Positions 10,218-22,433 of a DNA stretch of 64,000 bases are shown piece after piece. The notes beneath the pieces were generated by a model. It was not told the DNA's origin. It saw only the letters and a list, made by a program, of their open reading frames with translations, and ran no database searches. The translations under genes were made by a program, and so were the position numbers. How positions within the stretch are numbered: position 1 is the stretch's first letter; every line of letters begins with the position of its first letter. The DNA comes from Tetragonia tetragonoides. Lineage: Eukaryota > Streptophyta > Magnoliopsida > Caryophyllales > Aizoaceae. The stretch spans positions 20,564,501-20,628,500 of the forward strand of contig CM076148.1 of the NCBI GenBank assembly GCA_038025085.1, given 5' to 3'.

Positions 10218-11431
10218 TGATAAGTGACTATTTGTATATGTTATTAATGTATTTTATCTCTAATTTACTAAATTGATGATATTTGATCAGTGGTTAAATA
10301 GTGTGGATTTTCATGTTATATATGCACTCATCTGTTCTATGATTAGTGTGATTATCCTCGTTTTTGATTGAAATTTATTCATTTTATGATGAGGATCACT
10401 ATTTGGGTATGTTTGTACATTTAATGTGATTTTAGGATCATTTTGGAGCTCAAATGTACAATTGGGATTAAGAGGGACTTTGAAGTGTCAAGAGAAGAAG
10501 TAAAGAAGGAGGACTGAAAGATTTAGTGAAAAGAGATGCTAGAAATTATGAAGTTTTGAAGTCGTCTACAGTGCATGACCATGCTTCCGATATACACATG
10601 ATCATGTGTGCATCATGAGAAAATAACAGTAGCTACTAGCTACAATCTTAAAGAAAAAAATACGATCATGCCTATGTTGGCACGATCATTCTCCTGCACA
10701 ATTTGTACGTAATTGACGAAGGACCTTTCCTCTTTTCTCTCCCATCCGACTAAACGTTTTCGAGAGATATAAAAGATTCTCTCTCTCTCATCTCTCATCT
10801 CTCTCTACCATTAGAATAGCTTAAAGTTTACATTAAATATTTAGGTTACTCTCAAATTCTCTCGTTTATTTGCAATTTGAAGAACAAGTTTTAGTTTTGG
10901 GTGATTTCAATTGAAGGTTTATCTGCACTCTGTCTCTTCCTCTTCTCAATTGATATTAGTTTTCAATCTTTTAGTTTATGATTGTTATTTATTTTAATTA
11001 GATTCAATTGTGTTATATTGCTAGAAGCCTAGAATCATAATTAGATTGAACTTCTTCATTTGCTTAGTAGTTTATTTAATCACGAGTAGCTAATTTTCTT
11101 ATTCTAGGGTTGATGTAGCTTAATTTGGGTTATTTGATTACTTGATAAATTGATGCTAGCATGTTTATTAAATTGTTGCACATGATTATTTGTTTGCTTA
11201 TTGTTATTCAAAATTCTTGAAAAAGAGTTTTGAGTGCTTGGGATAATTAGTATAAAATCGAAAGGGGAATACTAATTGTTGAAACTCAAACAATCCTCTT
11301 GATTTGCTAATCACGAAAGTAGATTAGAATATCTTATGGGCTTTGGCTTGACCTTCGTTCTTCACGCTCTTGATGTTACTTGACTCCATGAGAATAGGTA
11401 GTTAAGTTTGCATTGAGTATGCTTTTATCGC

Positions 11432-12892
11432 TGATAATGTGCGTTTTTGACAATTATTTGTGATCAATTCATGCTCCATTTTACCCATTTTCACAATTGT
11501 TTCATGGCTTTCTTGCTTAGTTTTGCAACTCTTGTTCCTCTTTACGCCTTTTGGGTGTTTCGTGTGTTTGATAATATTTTAGGCACATAAATGATGAGAA
11601 ATAAGAGTATGCAATCATAGGTCGGGAATGAATTCGAAAAGTATTGGAAAAGGGCTTCAAGAGGGTAGGCACAACCACCAAGGTGCACCCATGATCATGT
11701 GGAAAGCTCATTTGAAGATTGGAAAAAGGCAATGATTTGAACCTTTACTTGGTCAAGTACTCTGGCAGAGTAGCCCATCAATTGGACAGTGTAAAGGACA
11801 CCTTGCAAAATTATTCCAGCGGCCTTACTTGGTCGGGTACTCTGGCGTAGTAAAACCTAGTTTGACCAAGTACTCACTTTAAAGTACTAGGGACTATAAA
11901 TAGTCCACTAGAAGAGTAGTATCTCATCCTATCTTATTCTACCTTGCTCTAAACCTAGTTTTACCTCTCCAAAGAGGTCTAGCCTCCATTATTAGGTTTA
12001 TGAACTTCTTACTTAGTATTATTAGGGTGATTAATCGTAGTTTTGGGGAAGATTATTGAAGAACTTTGTAAGATCTTCTTGACCCTTCTATTTCCTCTTT
12101 CTCTCTCTTCTTTTAGTTATTTCTCTTGTGTTGAATATTATATTTTTGTTAATTAAAGTTGATGACTTTATGATGTTTAGTGGTTAGTCCTCTTTATTAG
12201 AGTTGGGATTAGCCCAATTATTGTGTTTTTGATGCTTGGATGATATGTTTTGAATGTTATTATTTGGGTAATTGCTTGTTTCGTAGTATGCACCCCAGGT
12301 GTTTGATGAAATGCCTAAATGAGTTTATGGATTTATTTTGATCAATTAATCTAAAACCGAAAGGGGAAGGTTGATTGTGAGGGGTCTTACTAACCTATTA
12401 AGGAGATTTAGCCACGAAAGTAGGATAAATCACCTTGGGAACTTATTGATTAGTTTGGACTTAATGGACTTATTTTGATCTAATCCCATGAAAATAGGTG
12501 GTGAGTTTGAGTTAGGTGCTTCCTTTGGACGTTGAAAAAGGCATTGGGTTATTTGAGGTCTAATCGTTCCCTTGCATTACCCATTTGATTGCATGCTATA
12601 TTATCATCCATTGCATTAGAGCATCATTAGTTGGGTGAACCCCCAACTCTAGCTTTAATTCTTGACTCTTACAATTGTGATTGCTATTCTCTCTCATCTT
12701 AGTTAATTAATTTAGTTTTAGTTTTAGTTTTACCTTTAGGTTTTATTAAATTTAAACCACCATCAAATTTACCCAATTAGCTTAGCTTTCCCAATTCTAG
12801 AGATTTTTGTTACTCGAAATACTCTCGCTCCTCTTGGGAGACGATAATTTACTACTTCGATAAACCCGTGCACTTGCGGGGCTATCAAGTTT
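11432..12892 (+). repeat. 5' LTR
   Basis: It begins tgataatgtgcgtttttgac and ends cttgcggggctatcaagttt. A TATA-like ggactataaatag near 11888 is a plausible retrotransposon promoter. It differs from the 3' LTR by scattered substitutions and small indels, so the insertion is not very recent. Confidence 0.88.
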
Positions 12893-12893
12893 T

Positions 12894-12907
12894 TGGCGCC
12901 GTTGCCG
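12894..12907 (+). other. Retrotransposon primer-binding site
   Basis: tggcgccgttgccg directly follows the 5' LTR. This form is common in plant Ty3/gypsy elements of the Athila/Tat type, where it is usually ascribed to a tRNA-Asp primer. The following bases (agtagc) depart from the usual ggga. Confidence 0.8.
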
Positions 12908-13026
12908 AGTAGCAAGGCTTGTTTCGATATTGAATTGCTCTTGAATGAGAAAGACTAGACACTTTTCTTTTCTTTTCTTTCTTTTTTTGGTTTAAAATTT
13001 TCATTTTTATTTTCTTCTTCATTTGT

Positions 13027-13768
13027 GTGATGGAAACTTTATGGCATCAAGAGGGGTATTATGATTACTATTCGAATTCATATGATTATGATAATGCAAA
13101 TTATAACCCACATGGCTATATGAATGAGAATAGATATGATGTGCATAATGCCTCTTATGATTGTTATGGTTATTTGGATATGAGGATAATGTGCATCAAC
13201 TTGATCATGAAAATGCTAGTTATGCCGATACCCTTTACCAAAGTAAAAAAACGATCATTTCTTTGTTGACTACACTCTTGCTAATTGGAATCTTCCCGAT
13301 CTCTATGGCGAAGAGCATACTCCCCAACCCAAGTCAAACTTGGAGCTCTTTTGGGAATAATTTATTGTTCAAACACAAAAGAGCAATGAGTAGTTACAAG
13401 AAACTCTAGGCAAATTGTGTTCCAAAGTTGATGCATTTATCACCCATACCGAGATGCTCGAGCGTCAAGTGGTTCAAGTGGCTAGTGTGTCATCATTTGG
13501 GAGTTGTGTTGAGGAAGGGGTCATTGATGAGTTAATTTATAACACGTTCTATGACCTTGAATATCCCGATTCATTGTCAAACGAGTATATTGATATGATC
13601 CCCCTTCCAATTCCAAGTCTTTTCAATGATTCCCCTCCTCCAAAATCCCTTGAATATGCTTTTGTGAAACTCGATGACGTGATTGTGATCTATGACTCTT
13701 GTACTCATCGGGTTGATGATCATATCATGAGTTACAAGCCAAAAAGGAGTTATGGGGATGCTTTTTAA
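13027..13768 (+). pseudogene. Degraded internal reading frame of the LARD-like element
   Basis: Three consecutive frames (13027-13269, 13161-13409, 13415-13768) look like one old coding region broken by frameshifts. The start is rich in Tyr, Asn and Asp (YYDYYSNSYDYDNANYNPHG). The end reads DELIYNTFYDLEYPDSLSNE and on to SYKPKRSYGDAF. I recognise no gag, protease, RT or integrase motif. Its place just after the primer-binding site fits a remnant gag or a non-autonomous-element protein. Confidence 0.5.
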
Positions 13769-14447
13769 TTTGAGTCAATAGGAATGTTCTTCTTTTCATT
13801 CCTTTGGCTTTTCGAAGGATTTTAAGAAGTTGAGAAAATCATTTGTTGCTTACTATATTGTGATGATAATGGCTTCTCACTTGTTCCTTGATGAGATGTG
13901 CTCGAGCTCTTTTGACAAATTGTTACGAGCCTTGGCATGCTATGATGATTGTTCGAAGTAATGGACAAATGACAAAGGAGGCATTGTCATCACCGGATCA
14001 ACATGACTTAATGCACACTCTCAAGTCTCCCCACCATCGAGCATTTTGAAGAGCCAATCAATTTGTGAGTATCACACCCCTCCCCTCCTTTCTCTTTACT
14101 TGTTTACATTGAGGACAATGTAATGTTTAAGCATGCTGGAGTATTTAACTTGTGTTGGATGTGTGGTAGGTTAGTTGATGGTGTGTTGGATGTGTGGTTG
14201 GTGAATTGATGATGTTGTGATAGGTTGATGAATGGTGTTTGAAGTTGTGATAGTTTAGTTGCATTTGTCATCTTTTAGTCATTAGATCATTTACTTGTAT
14301 ATTATTTAGTTGCATTATCATGTAAATATATAAATAATAATGAGCACATTTATTAGAAAAATTGGGGTCAGGGGGCGCACGATAACAGAAAAGCTTTGCA
14401 GGTGCACGTTAATGTGGGTTTGACTAACGTGCACTGAATCTGCTCCG

Positions 14448-15695
14448 ATGACGAGGAAAGGTAACCGAAAAAAGAAGAAGAACTCGGGAGCTCAGCCGCC
14501 GGGGGGTACGACTAAGATGGTCACCCCTGAGTCGGTGGTTGAGCAACCTCTTGCTCCCTTACAATTTGGAAGTTGGCTCCCTGGTGACTGGGTAACATGG
14601 AAGACGGTCATGTGTCGGATGACCCGTCGGATGAGGAGGCTCTGGCACCGGAACCTTCGAGTTCTGCCAGGAAACTGACTTTTTCAGATAGCTCTGCTCA
14701 GCCAACCGCAGAGATGAATGCAAATGTTGAGAAGAACCCAGATATCGCTAATGCAAATCGCAATAATAGGGTTGCAAAGAAAGGATTGACACTATCCTTT
14801 GTTCCTCCAGTGATGAAAGGAGCATCCATGGTGGTTCAGCTCAACCCTGTCACCCTCAAGGAACAAGAAGAAATCTGGAGCACAACTCTTATCGGGTATG
14901 TTTTAGGGGATTCCCCAATTTTCAAAGATATGCTCCAATTTGTGCAAGGTGTTTGGAATTTCGTTGATCAACCTCGTGTTCATCTGCATTCTGATGGGTA
15001 CTTTATCTTCAAATTTAAATCAATCATTGATAGAGATAAAATCCTAAATGCTGGACCTTATTATTTTAATAATCATCCGATTATGCTGAAAATCTGGGAA
15101 ATAGATTTTAAATTTCATATGGAACTTCTTCGGATAATACCTCTCTGGGTCAAGTTTCCTAAGCTTCCTGTGCATTGTTGGGAACCTGATAATCTTAGTC
15201 GTGTTGCTAGTTTTGTTGGGAAACCAATCCACACTGATGCTCTCACAGCTCATTGACTATGATTGGAAATCTCGCTTTTGTATTGATTGCATCAAATATG
15301 GTCATTTGTCTGGGGAATGTCATATTAATCAGGAAAATGGGGGGCCTGCAGTTGAATATGAACAACAGCATGCATGGAGAGTTGGAAGGGGTAAAAGAAA
15401 TGCAAGGAAGAGAAGTAAACAAGTCTGGGTTGCAAGACAAGCAGAACCAGGGCCTGAAATACTTCATCCTCAACCTCAACCTGTTACAACAATGCCTGAC
15501 ACTCAGATTATGAACAAGGGGAAACAAATTGTTGTTTTTCATGGCTCCTCAAGCAATAGAACTCAGGACCAAAATGAGAATGGAACCATTCTGGGACCAA
15601 ATTCTTTTGAGATCCTTGAGACATACAGTAAGCATGTTAGGGAGCTGCAAGAGAAAGACAGTCATCCACAACCCCAACCACATATTCCTCTATGA
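14448..15695 (+). pseudogene. LINE ORF1: DUF4283 domain and zinc knuckle, frameshifted
   Basis: Three frames join into one protein. A basic start (MTRKGNRKKKKN) is followed from 14597 by an acidic linker. A DUF4283-type region runs from about 14860 to 15200 (FKDMLQFVQGVWNFVDQPRV then FKFKSIIDRDKILNAGPYYF). After a shift near 15240 comes a CCHC knuckle, CIDCIKYGHLSGEC, at about 15283-15324. This is the usual nucleic-acid-binding ORF1 of plant L1-type LINEs. At least two frameshifts break it. Confidence 0.85.
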
Positions 15696-18600
15696 TAATT
15701 ATAAGTTGGAATATCAGAGGGCTAAATAAGCCCTATAAGCAAAAGGAATTGAAATCCTTTTTGCTTAAGAATAAGGTTTGTCTCTTTGGACGTCTAGAAA
15801 CCAAAGTAAAAGAGAAAACTGCAAAAAAAAGTCAGTCGGAAAATTGCAAATGGATGGAATGCAGTATATAACTATCCTCATACAATTAATGGTAGAATAT
15901 GGGTCATGTGGCGACCTAGCTATGTTGATCTCCAGGTTTTGTGCTCTCATGATCAGTTTATTCACTGCTTTGTTACTGATTTGCAAACAGATTTCAAAGC
16001 AAATATTACCTTTGTTTATGGCTTGAATTCAGTTGCTGAAAGACTAGCTCTTTGGCACAAGCTTCAAACTATTGGTGATAATTTCTCTCCTTGGTTGTTA
16101 ATTGGGGACTTTAATTCTATTCTCTCAGTTGATGATAGATTAAATGGTGCATCAGTTCACGAAAGTGAGACAAAAGATTTCCAGAGTTTTATAATTTGGG
16201 TTTACAGCAGCTGAAAAGCAAGGGATGGAATTATTCATGGAGTAATAAGCAGAAACATGATGACAGCGTATACATCCACATTGACTGGGCAATTGGTAAC
16301 TGTAAATGGATGCAGGACTATGGCCATCTTGAGGCAGATTACCTCAATCCTCATATTTCAGACCATACCCCTATCTTTATTACCACTGACATTCCCAGTA
16401 TCAATAACCCCAGACCTTTCAGATTGCTTAAAGTTTTACTTCAGCAACAGGATTTTGTTAATACTGTCTTTCAGGTCTGGCAGGAGCATATAGAAGGTGT
16501 GAAAATGTTTCAAGTTTGGCAAAAACTGAGGAAATTTGCTAAGCTTACTAGAAGCATGCAGAGGGAACTAAATGGAGTTGAAGAGAAACTGATAGCTGCA
16601 CAGCATTCTCTTGATGCTGTCCACACAAATTTGAGACAGGATCTCTTAAATCCTCAACTCATTGATCTTGAAAAGCAGCTTTGCAGAGATATTGATAAAT
16701 GGGCAACCTTAAATGAGAAAATTTTAAGACAAAAATCCAGAGCTGTATGGATTAAGGAAGGTGATCAGAATTTCAAGTTCTTCCATGCACATTTGAAGGC
16801 CAGAAGATCCATAAATAGAATTGTATCTATATATAATGATCATGATAACAAGATCACTTCCCCTGATGCAATTCAATAGGAATTTAGGCAATTTTTTTAT
16901 AAACCTCATGGGGACTGCAGTAGAGCAACTACCTGCTATCAACATTGATATTGCTCGAGATGGCACCACACTTAATCTGCAACAACAGCATCAGCTAGTT
17001 AGGAGTATAAGTGATGCTAAAATCAAGCAGGCTCTCAATGAACTACCTGACGATAAAGCTCCAGGTAAAGATGGCTTCCCATCTGAATTTTTTAAAGCTT
17101 TCTGGCTTGTGATTGGTGTTGATGTCAGTGATTGTATTCAGCAATTTTTTGTTAATGGAAAAATGCTCAAAGCTGTGAATTGTACTACTGTTACCTTAAT
17201 TCCTAAAGTCCCTAAACCTACTCATGTTAAGGACTTTAGGCCCATTGCTTGTTGTTCTACTTTGTACAAGCTTATTGCTAAAATCCTAACCAAAAGACTG
17301 AAAAGTGTTGTTGACCTCTTGGTTGGACCTGGCTAATCTGCTTTCATTGAAGGGAGACATATTCTTGACAATGTCATCCGTAGTCATGAACTGGTTAAGG
17401 GAGACATAGTCTATCTCCTAGATGTATGTTGAATGTAGACCTTCGGAAAGCTTATGATTCTCTTGAGTGGGGATTCTTGAAGATGATGTTGCTTGAGTTT
17501 GGTTTACCTTATAAATTTGTTGGCTGGATTATGAGTTGCGTGACCTCAGTTAGTTACACTTTGTTACTGAATGGTGGCCTCACACACGCTTTTGAAGCCA
17601 AGAAGGGGTTGAGACAAGGAGATCCAATGTCTCCCCTACTCTTTGTGTTGGTTATGGAGTACCTCAACAGATCTATAAAACAGTTGAGAAATAATCCTGA
17701 TTTTAATTATCATCCAAAGTGTGGTAAGTTGGAGATCACACATGTCTGCTTTGCTGATGATCTATTACTATTCTGTAGAGGGGATGAAATCTCTGTAAAA
17801 CTCCTTTATGAAGCTTTTGAAGAATTTTCCAAGGTTTCAGGATTAACAGCAAACCTGGATAGAAGCTCTATCTATACAGCAGGTATCTCTGTGACTATGA
17901 GAGATGAGATTGCCCATGCAATTGGTTTCTCTGTTGGTTCCCTCCCCTTTAAAGTATCTGGGGGTGCCACTATCCTCAAAGAAACTTACTCTTATGCAGT
18001 GTAAACCCTTGGTGGACAAAATAGTAGCCAGAATAAATTGTTGGACATCCAAGTTCCTCTCTTATGGAGGTCGGCTACAATTGATCAAAAGTGTTCTTTT
18101 TGGTATGCAGACGTATTGGTCACAAATCTTCTTGTTGCCAAAGAAGGTGATTAAACTGGTAACAGCTGCTTGCAGATCCTTCCTTTGGACTGGTCAAGCC
18201 TCTACTTCAAAGAGATCACTTGTTGCTTGGTATAGGTTATGTACACCACTGAAAGATGGTGGTCTAAACATAATCAATTTTGAAATATGGAACAAAGCAG
18301 CATTGTGTAAAATACTCTGGGCATTGCACAGAAAAAAGACAAACTTTGGGTTCAATGGGTGCATACATATTATTTCAAGAAGAACTCTGTATATTCTGCT
18401 GAAATACCAGCACAGGCCAGCTGGTTACTCAGGAAAGTGATTGACAGTAGAAAATGGCTGGGAACAGGGTCTGATATTCAACAACATCTCACTGATTTTA
18501 TTATGCAGGGTAAATTTAGCATAAAGAAAGCTTATGAATTTCTACAAACTCCCACTTCACCTGTTTCCTGGAAGAGACTAATTCTCAGTGCAGGTCTGCT

Positions 18601-19069
18601 CCCAAGACAAAGATTTATTCTTTGGATTGCTCTTCATGGACGACTTAGTACAGCTAGAAAATGTGTAGCTTGGGGTCTTCAGATCCCTCTTGCTTGTTCC
18701 TTGTGTAATTCAGGTGAAGACGAAACAAGGGCGCACTTGTTCTTTGATTGTTCCTTTTCTAGGAAAATCTGGGCTGCGTTATTGAACTAGTATGGTATTA
18801 ACAGGCAGCCATTGAGATGGGAGGATGAGGTTTCCTGGATACAAAAGACAATGAGGAACAATAAACCTCACTTCTGTATACTCACCTTTCTCTTTGCAGT
18901 TGCAGTTTACCACATATGGATGGCACGCAACAAGTTGAGATTTATGCAGGAATTTCCCTGTGCTGTAGGGATCCTGCGTAATATTGTCAGTGAGCTGCAC
19001 CTCAAAGGTGCCAAGCAACAGAAGTGGCAGAAAGCCCTTGCGCAACTAAATAGCTATCCCCAACTGTAA
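15692..19069 (+). pseudogene. LINE ORF2: endonuclease, reverse transcriptase, zf-RVT, broken
   Basis: The start MIIISWNIRGLNKPYKQ is the first motif of an APE-type endonuclease, and LIGDFNSIL lies near 16100. A frameshift in the A-run near 15830 breaks it early. RT motifs follow: PDDKAPGKDGFPSEFFKAFW (about 17047), FRPIACCSTLYKLIAKILTK, VDLRKAYDSLEW, GLRQGDPMSPLLF and an intact catalytic FADD at 17750-17761. A zf-RVT region with CSLCNSGEDETRAHLFFDCS follows near 18700, then a C-terminal segment ending at 19069. There is no RNase H domain. An in-frame stop near 17334 and several frameshifts make it non-functional. Confidence 0.9.
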
Positions 19070-20976
19070 TCATGCTAGTATGCTACTAAGTGATGAAGAA
19101 ACTAACTTGTACCCTTCCTAGAAGGTGCCAAGTTAGGTCTACTGATAGTTTTTGCAACTAGTTTAGAGTTTGATTCCCTTTAGAGTTTTATTCTCTATTA
19201 TGTGTATCTGATGGGAAGTGTCAAACCATCAGTTGTAATGTCTCGTTTATTCTTGGTTAATAAAATGAGTTTGTTTATTGACCAAAAAAAAAAACTTATC
19301 ATGTAAATACCGTCATTTAGATTGTATTGAGCATGTTTAGACTTGCATATAATATATGATGCATCTCATAAATAAATAAAAAAACAGAAAATCGTAAAAT
19401 ATCAAAAATCCAAAAAAATGAAAAAATTCAAAAAAGATAAATATAAGGGGAGAGATGAACCTTTGATGATGAATTGAGAACCTTTTGGATTTGTCATGTG
19501 CATGTTTGATAAAGTAAACCCCTTGGAGGAATAAAATGCCGTTAGAATTGGTTTCAAAAATGATTTTTGGTCTTTTTGTAAATTCTTTGACCATCATTGG
19601 ACCAAAATCAAGACATTTTGGCTTGCACACCTAGGCACTCTCAAAAAACGCATATGGACATTATGGTCACTTCCCTTTAGAACATAAATTCTTAGAGTTT
19701 AGGCAAATGAAACCGGCGAGATCTTGAGCCTAATTTGACCGAAACATTTATATTGGTCTATTGATTCTTTCTTGAGTGTTTGACTCTCTAATGGTGGGTT
19801 ATCTCTAGAACTTGCCCCATTTCTCCTCAAGAACGCATTTGACTCACTCGTGTTAGGAAGTGATAGAGGCATTCTTTCGTTTTTGAGCTACATTAGCCAA
19901 ATGACCACCCGTTTATACGTTCACCCTTTTTGCAAACCCCTTTTGAGCTTTAGCCTCTTTTGTTGAAAATAACCACTTTACAAGCCCGACTTTCCTAAAC
20001 ACAATCCTTTCACCCCGAGCCTAGGCTAGTGGAGTTTTTGTGGAGTGTTTATGAAGTTGTTTTTGTTTAGTGAAATGGTTAAAATGATAAGCATAGGGGA
20101 ACGCTTTTGGTGAGCCGGTTTATCGGTGGTTGTTGGGAAATAGTGTTGTGAAAAGAAAAGAAAAAGAAAAAAAAGAAGAGATTGAAGTTATTCAAATTTT
20201 AAGGGAAGTTTTGAAAATAATAAGGAAGTGAAAAGGAGTGAAAAATCAATATATTTATATCTATAATAGCTCATCTCCTCCCCAAATTGTGTTGAGGTTT
20301 ATGGAGTTCATGAGGCGATGTTTGGTTGTTTAGTTGGAGTTTTGGGAGTGCAATATGTATTTGCGTTTTCTTGATCTTTCGCGAGGATATGAGAGGACGT
20401 TATTGACTCCACTAGTTTTTTTGGCTTCTAACCTATATTTTCGAAATGACTTACCCTACCCTTACCCTTACCCTAAGCCTCATTATAACCTTTGAAAGTC
20501 CTCTTGATCTTTGCATTGAATGTTATCACAAACGGTGACAAGTTAGAATAAGGGCAAGCTTATGGTAGACCCTACTTTGGAGTGAGTCTTGAGAGTGATG
20601 CATTGCTTTACCCGAAACACATGAATGATAAGAGTCTCCACTTACTAGAGCAAGGGCCGAGATTCTAGGGAAGTCTAATCTAAGGGGGAAGTGTTATCTT
20701 GACTATTTGCAACTTGCTTGGAGAATGTCTTTGTGTTACTTGTCATATTTCTTGACTAAATTCTTTTGAGGTGTTGCAAGAACTTTCATGGGACGAAAAA
20801 TTATTTTCTAGAGAAAAATTTGAGTGATGTTTGTTTCTCCGTGTGTACCTTGATGCATGTCATTTTGACAAATCTCATGTGGTTGTCTTTGAGATGGCGA
20901 TCTTCCCACCCAACACTTGTTTGCTTATGTGATTTAGGCCTTTCTTGAGGACAACCAAGAGGTAAGTATGGGGAGT

Positions 20977-22433
20977 TGATAATGTACGTTTTTGACAATT
21001 ATTTGTGATCAATTCATGCTCCATTTTACCCATTTTCACAATTATTTCATGGCTTTCTTGCTTTGCAACTCTTGTTCCTCTTTACGCCTTTTGGCTGTTT
21101 CGTATGTTTGATAATATTTTAGGCACATAAATGATGAGAAATAAGAGTATGCAATCAAGGTCAAGAATGAATTTGAAAAGTATTGGAAAATGGCTTGAAG
21201 AGGGTAGGCACAAGCACCAAGGTGCACCCATGATCATGTGGAAAGCTCATTTGAAGATTGGAAAAAACCAATGATTTGAACCTTTACTTGGTCAAGTACT
21301 CTGGGAGAGTAACCCATTAATTGGACAGCGTCAAGGACACCTTGTAAAATTCCAGCAGCCTTACTTGATCTGGTACTCTGGCGAAGTAAAACCCAGTTCG
21401 ACCAAGTACTCACTTTAAAGTACTAGTGACTATAAATAGCCCACTAGAAGAGTAGTATCTCATCCTATCTTATTCTACCTTACTCTAAATCTAGTTTTAC
21501 CTCTCCAAACAGGTTTAGCCTCCATTATTAGGTTTATGAATTTCTTACTTAGTATTATTAGGGTGATCAATCTTAGTTTTGGGGAAGATTATTGAAAAAC
21601 TTTGTAAAATCTTCTTGACCCTTCTCTTTCCTCTTTCTCTCTCTTCTTTTACTTATTTCTCTTGTGTTGAATATTATGTTTTGGTTAATTAAAGTTGATG
21701 ACTTTATGATGTTTAGTGGCTAATCCTCTATAATAGAGTTGGGATAGCCCAATTATGGTGTTTTTAATGCTTGGATGATATGTTTTGAATGTTATTATTT
21801 GGGTAATTGCTTGTTTGAGAGTATGCACCCCAAGTGTTTGATGAAATGCCTAAATGAGTTTATGACTTTATTTTGATCAATTAATCTAAAACCGAAAGGG
21901 GAAGGTTGATTGTGAGGGGTCTAACTAACCTATTAAGGAGATTTAGTCACGAAAGTAGGATAAATCACCTTGGAAACTTATTGATTAGTTTGGACTTAAT
22001 GGACTTATTTTGATCTAATCCCATGAAAATAGGTGGTTAGTTTGAGTTAGGTGCTTCCTTTGGACCTTGAAAGAGGCATTGGGTTATTTGAGTTCTAATC
22101 GTTCCCTTGCATTACCCATTTGATTGCATGCTATATTATCATCCATTGCATTAGAGCATCATTAGTTGGGTGAACCCCCAACTCTAGCTTTAATTCTTGA
22201 CTCTTACAATTGTGATTGCTCTTCTCTCTCATCTTAGTTAATTAATTTAGTTTTAGTTTTAGTTTTAGTTTTAGCTTTAGGTTTTATTAAATTTAAACCA
22301 CCATCAAATTTACCCGATTAGCTTAGCTTTCCCAATGCTAGAGATTTTTGGTACTCGAAATACCCTCGCTGCTCTTGGGAGACGATAATTTACTACTTCG
22401 ATAAACCCGTGCACTTACGGGGCTATCAAGTTT
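20977..22433 (+). repeat. 3' LTR of the LARD-like element
   Basis: It begins tgataatgtacgtttttgac, preceded by the polypurine tract gtaagtatggggagt, and ends cttacggggctatcaagttt. It aligns along its full length with 11432-12892. Differences include loss of the ttag repeat near 21060 and single-base changes such as tataaatagtcc to tataaatagccc. Confidence 0.88.

Larger units (their letters stand above)
14329..19295 (+). mobile_element. Near-full-length L1-type LINE with 14-bp target site duplication
   Basis: The direct repeat ttatcatgtaaata occurs at 14315-14328 and again at 19296-19309, directly after a poly(A) tail. Between them is a 4,967-bp plant LINE with ORF1 (about 14448-15695) and ORF2 (15692-19069). 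The two meet in an ATGA stop-start overlap at 15692-15695. Both ORFs have frameshifts or stops, so it is inactive. It sits inside the LARD-like element and is therefore younger than it. Confidence 0.94.
11432..22433 (+). mobile_element. Non-autonomous long-LTR retrotransposon (LARD-like) with a nested LINE
   Basis: Two LTRs of about 1.46 kb (11432-12892, 20977-22433) flank an internal region of about 3.1 kb once the LINE at 14329-19295 is removed. A primer-binding site tggcgccgttgccg lies at 12894-12907, just after the 5' LTR, and a purine tract (ggtaagtatggggagt) just before the 3' LTR. The 5-bp flanks are atcgc (11427-11431) and ttcgc (22434-22438), a likely duplication with one change. No protease, reverse transcriptase or integrase is present, so the element depended on a Ty3/gypsy-type partner. 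The LTR end is ambiguous by seven bases because agttttt follows both copies. Confidence 0.85.

Noticed and set aside
13027..13768. Independent host gene with a Tyr/Asn-rich protein
   Set aside because: It lies directly downstream of a retrotransposon primer-binding site between two LTRs, and is broken by frameshifts.
16821..18440. Reverse transcriptase considered as a retron, group II intron or domesticated RT gene
   Set aside because: The order endonuclease, RT, zf-RVT, poly(A) with a flanking duplication is that of an L1-type LINE. Broken frames argue against domestication.
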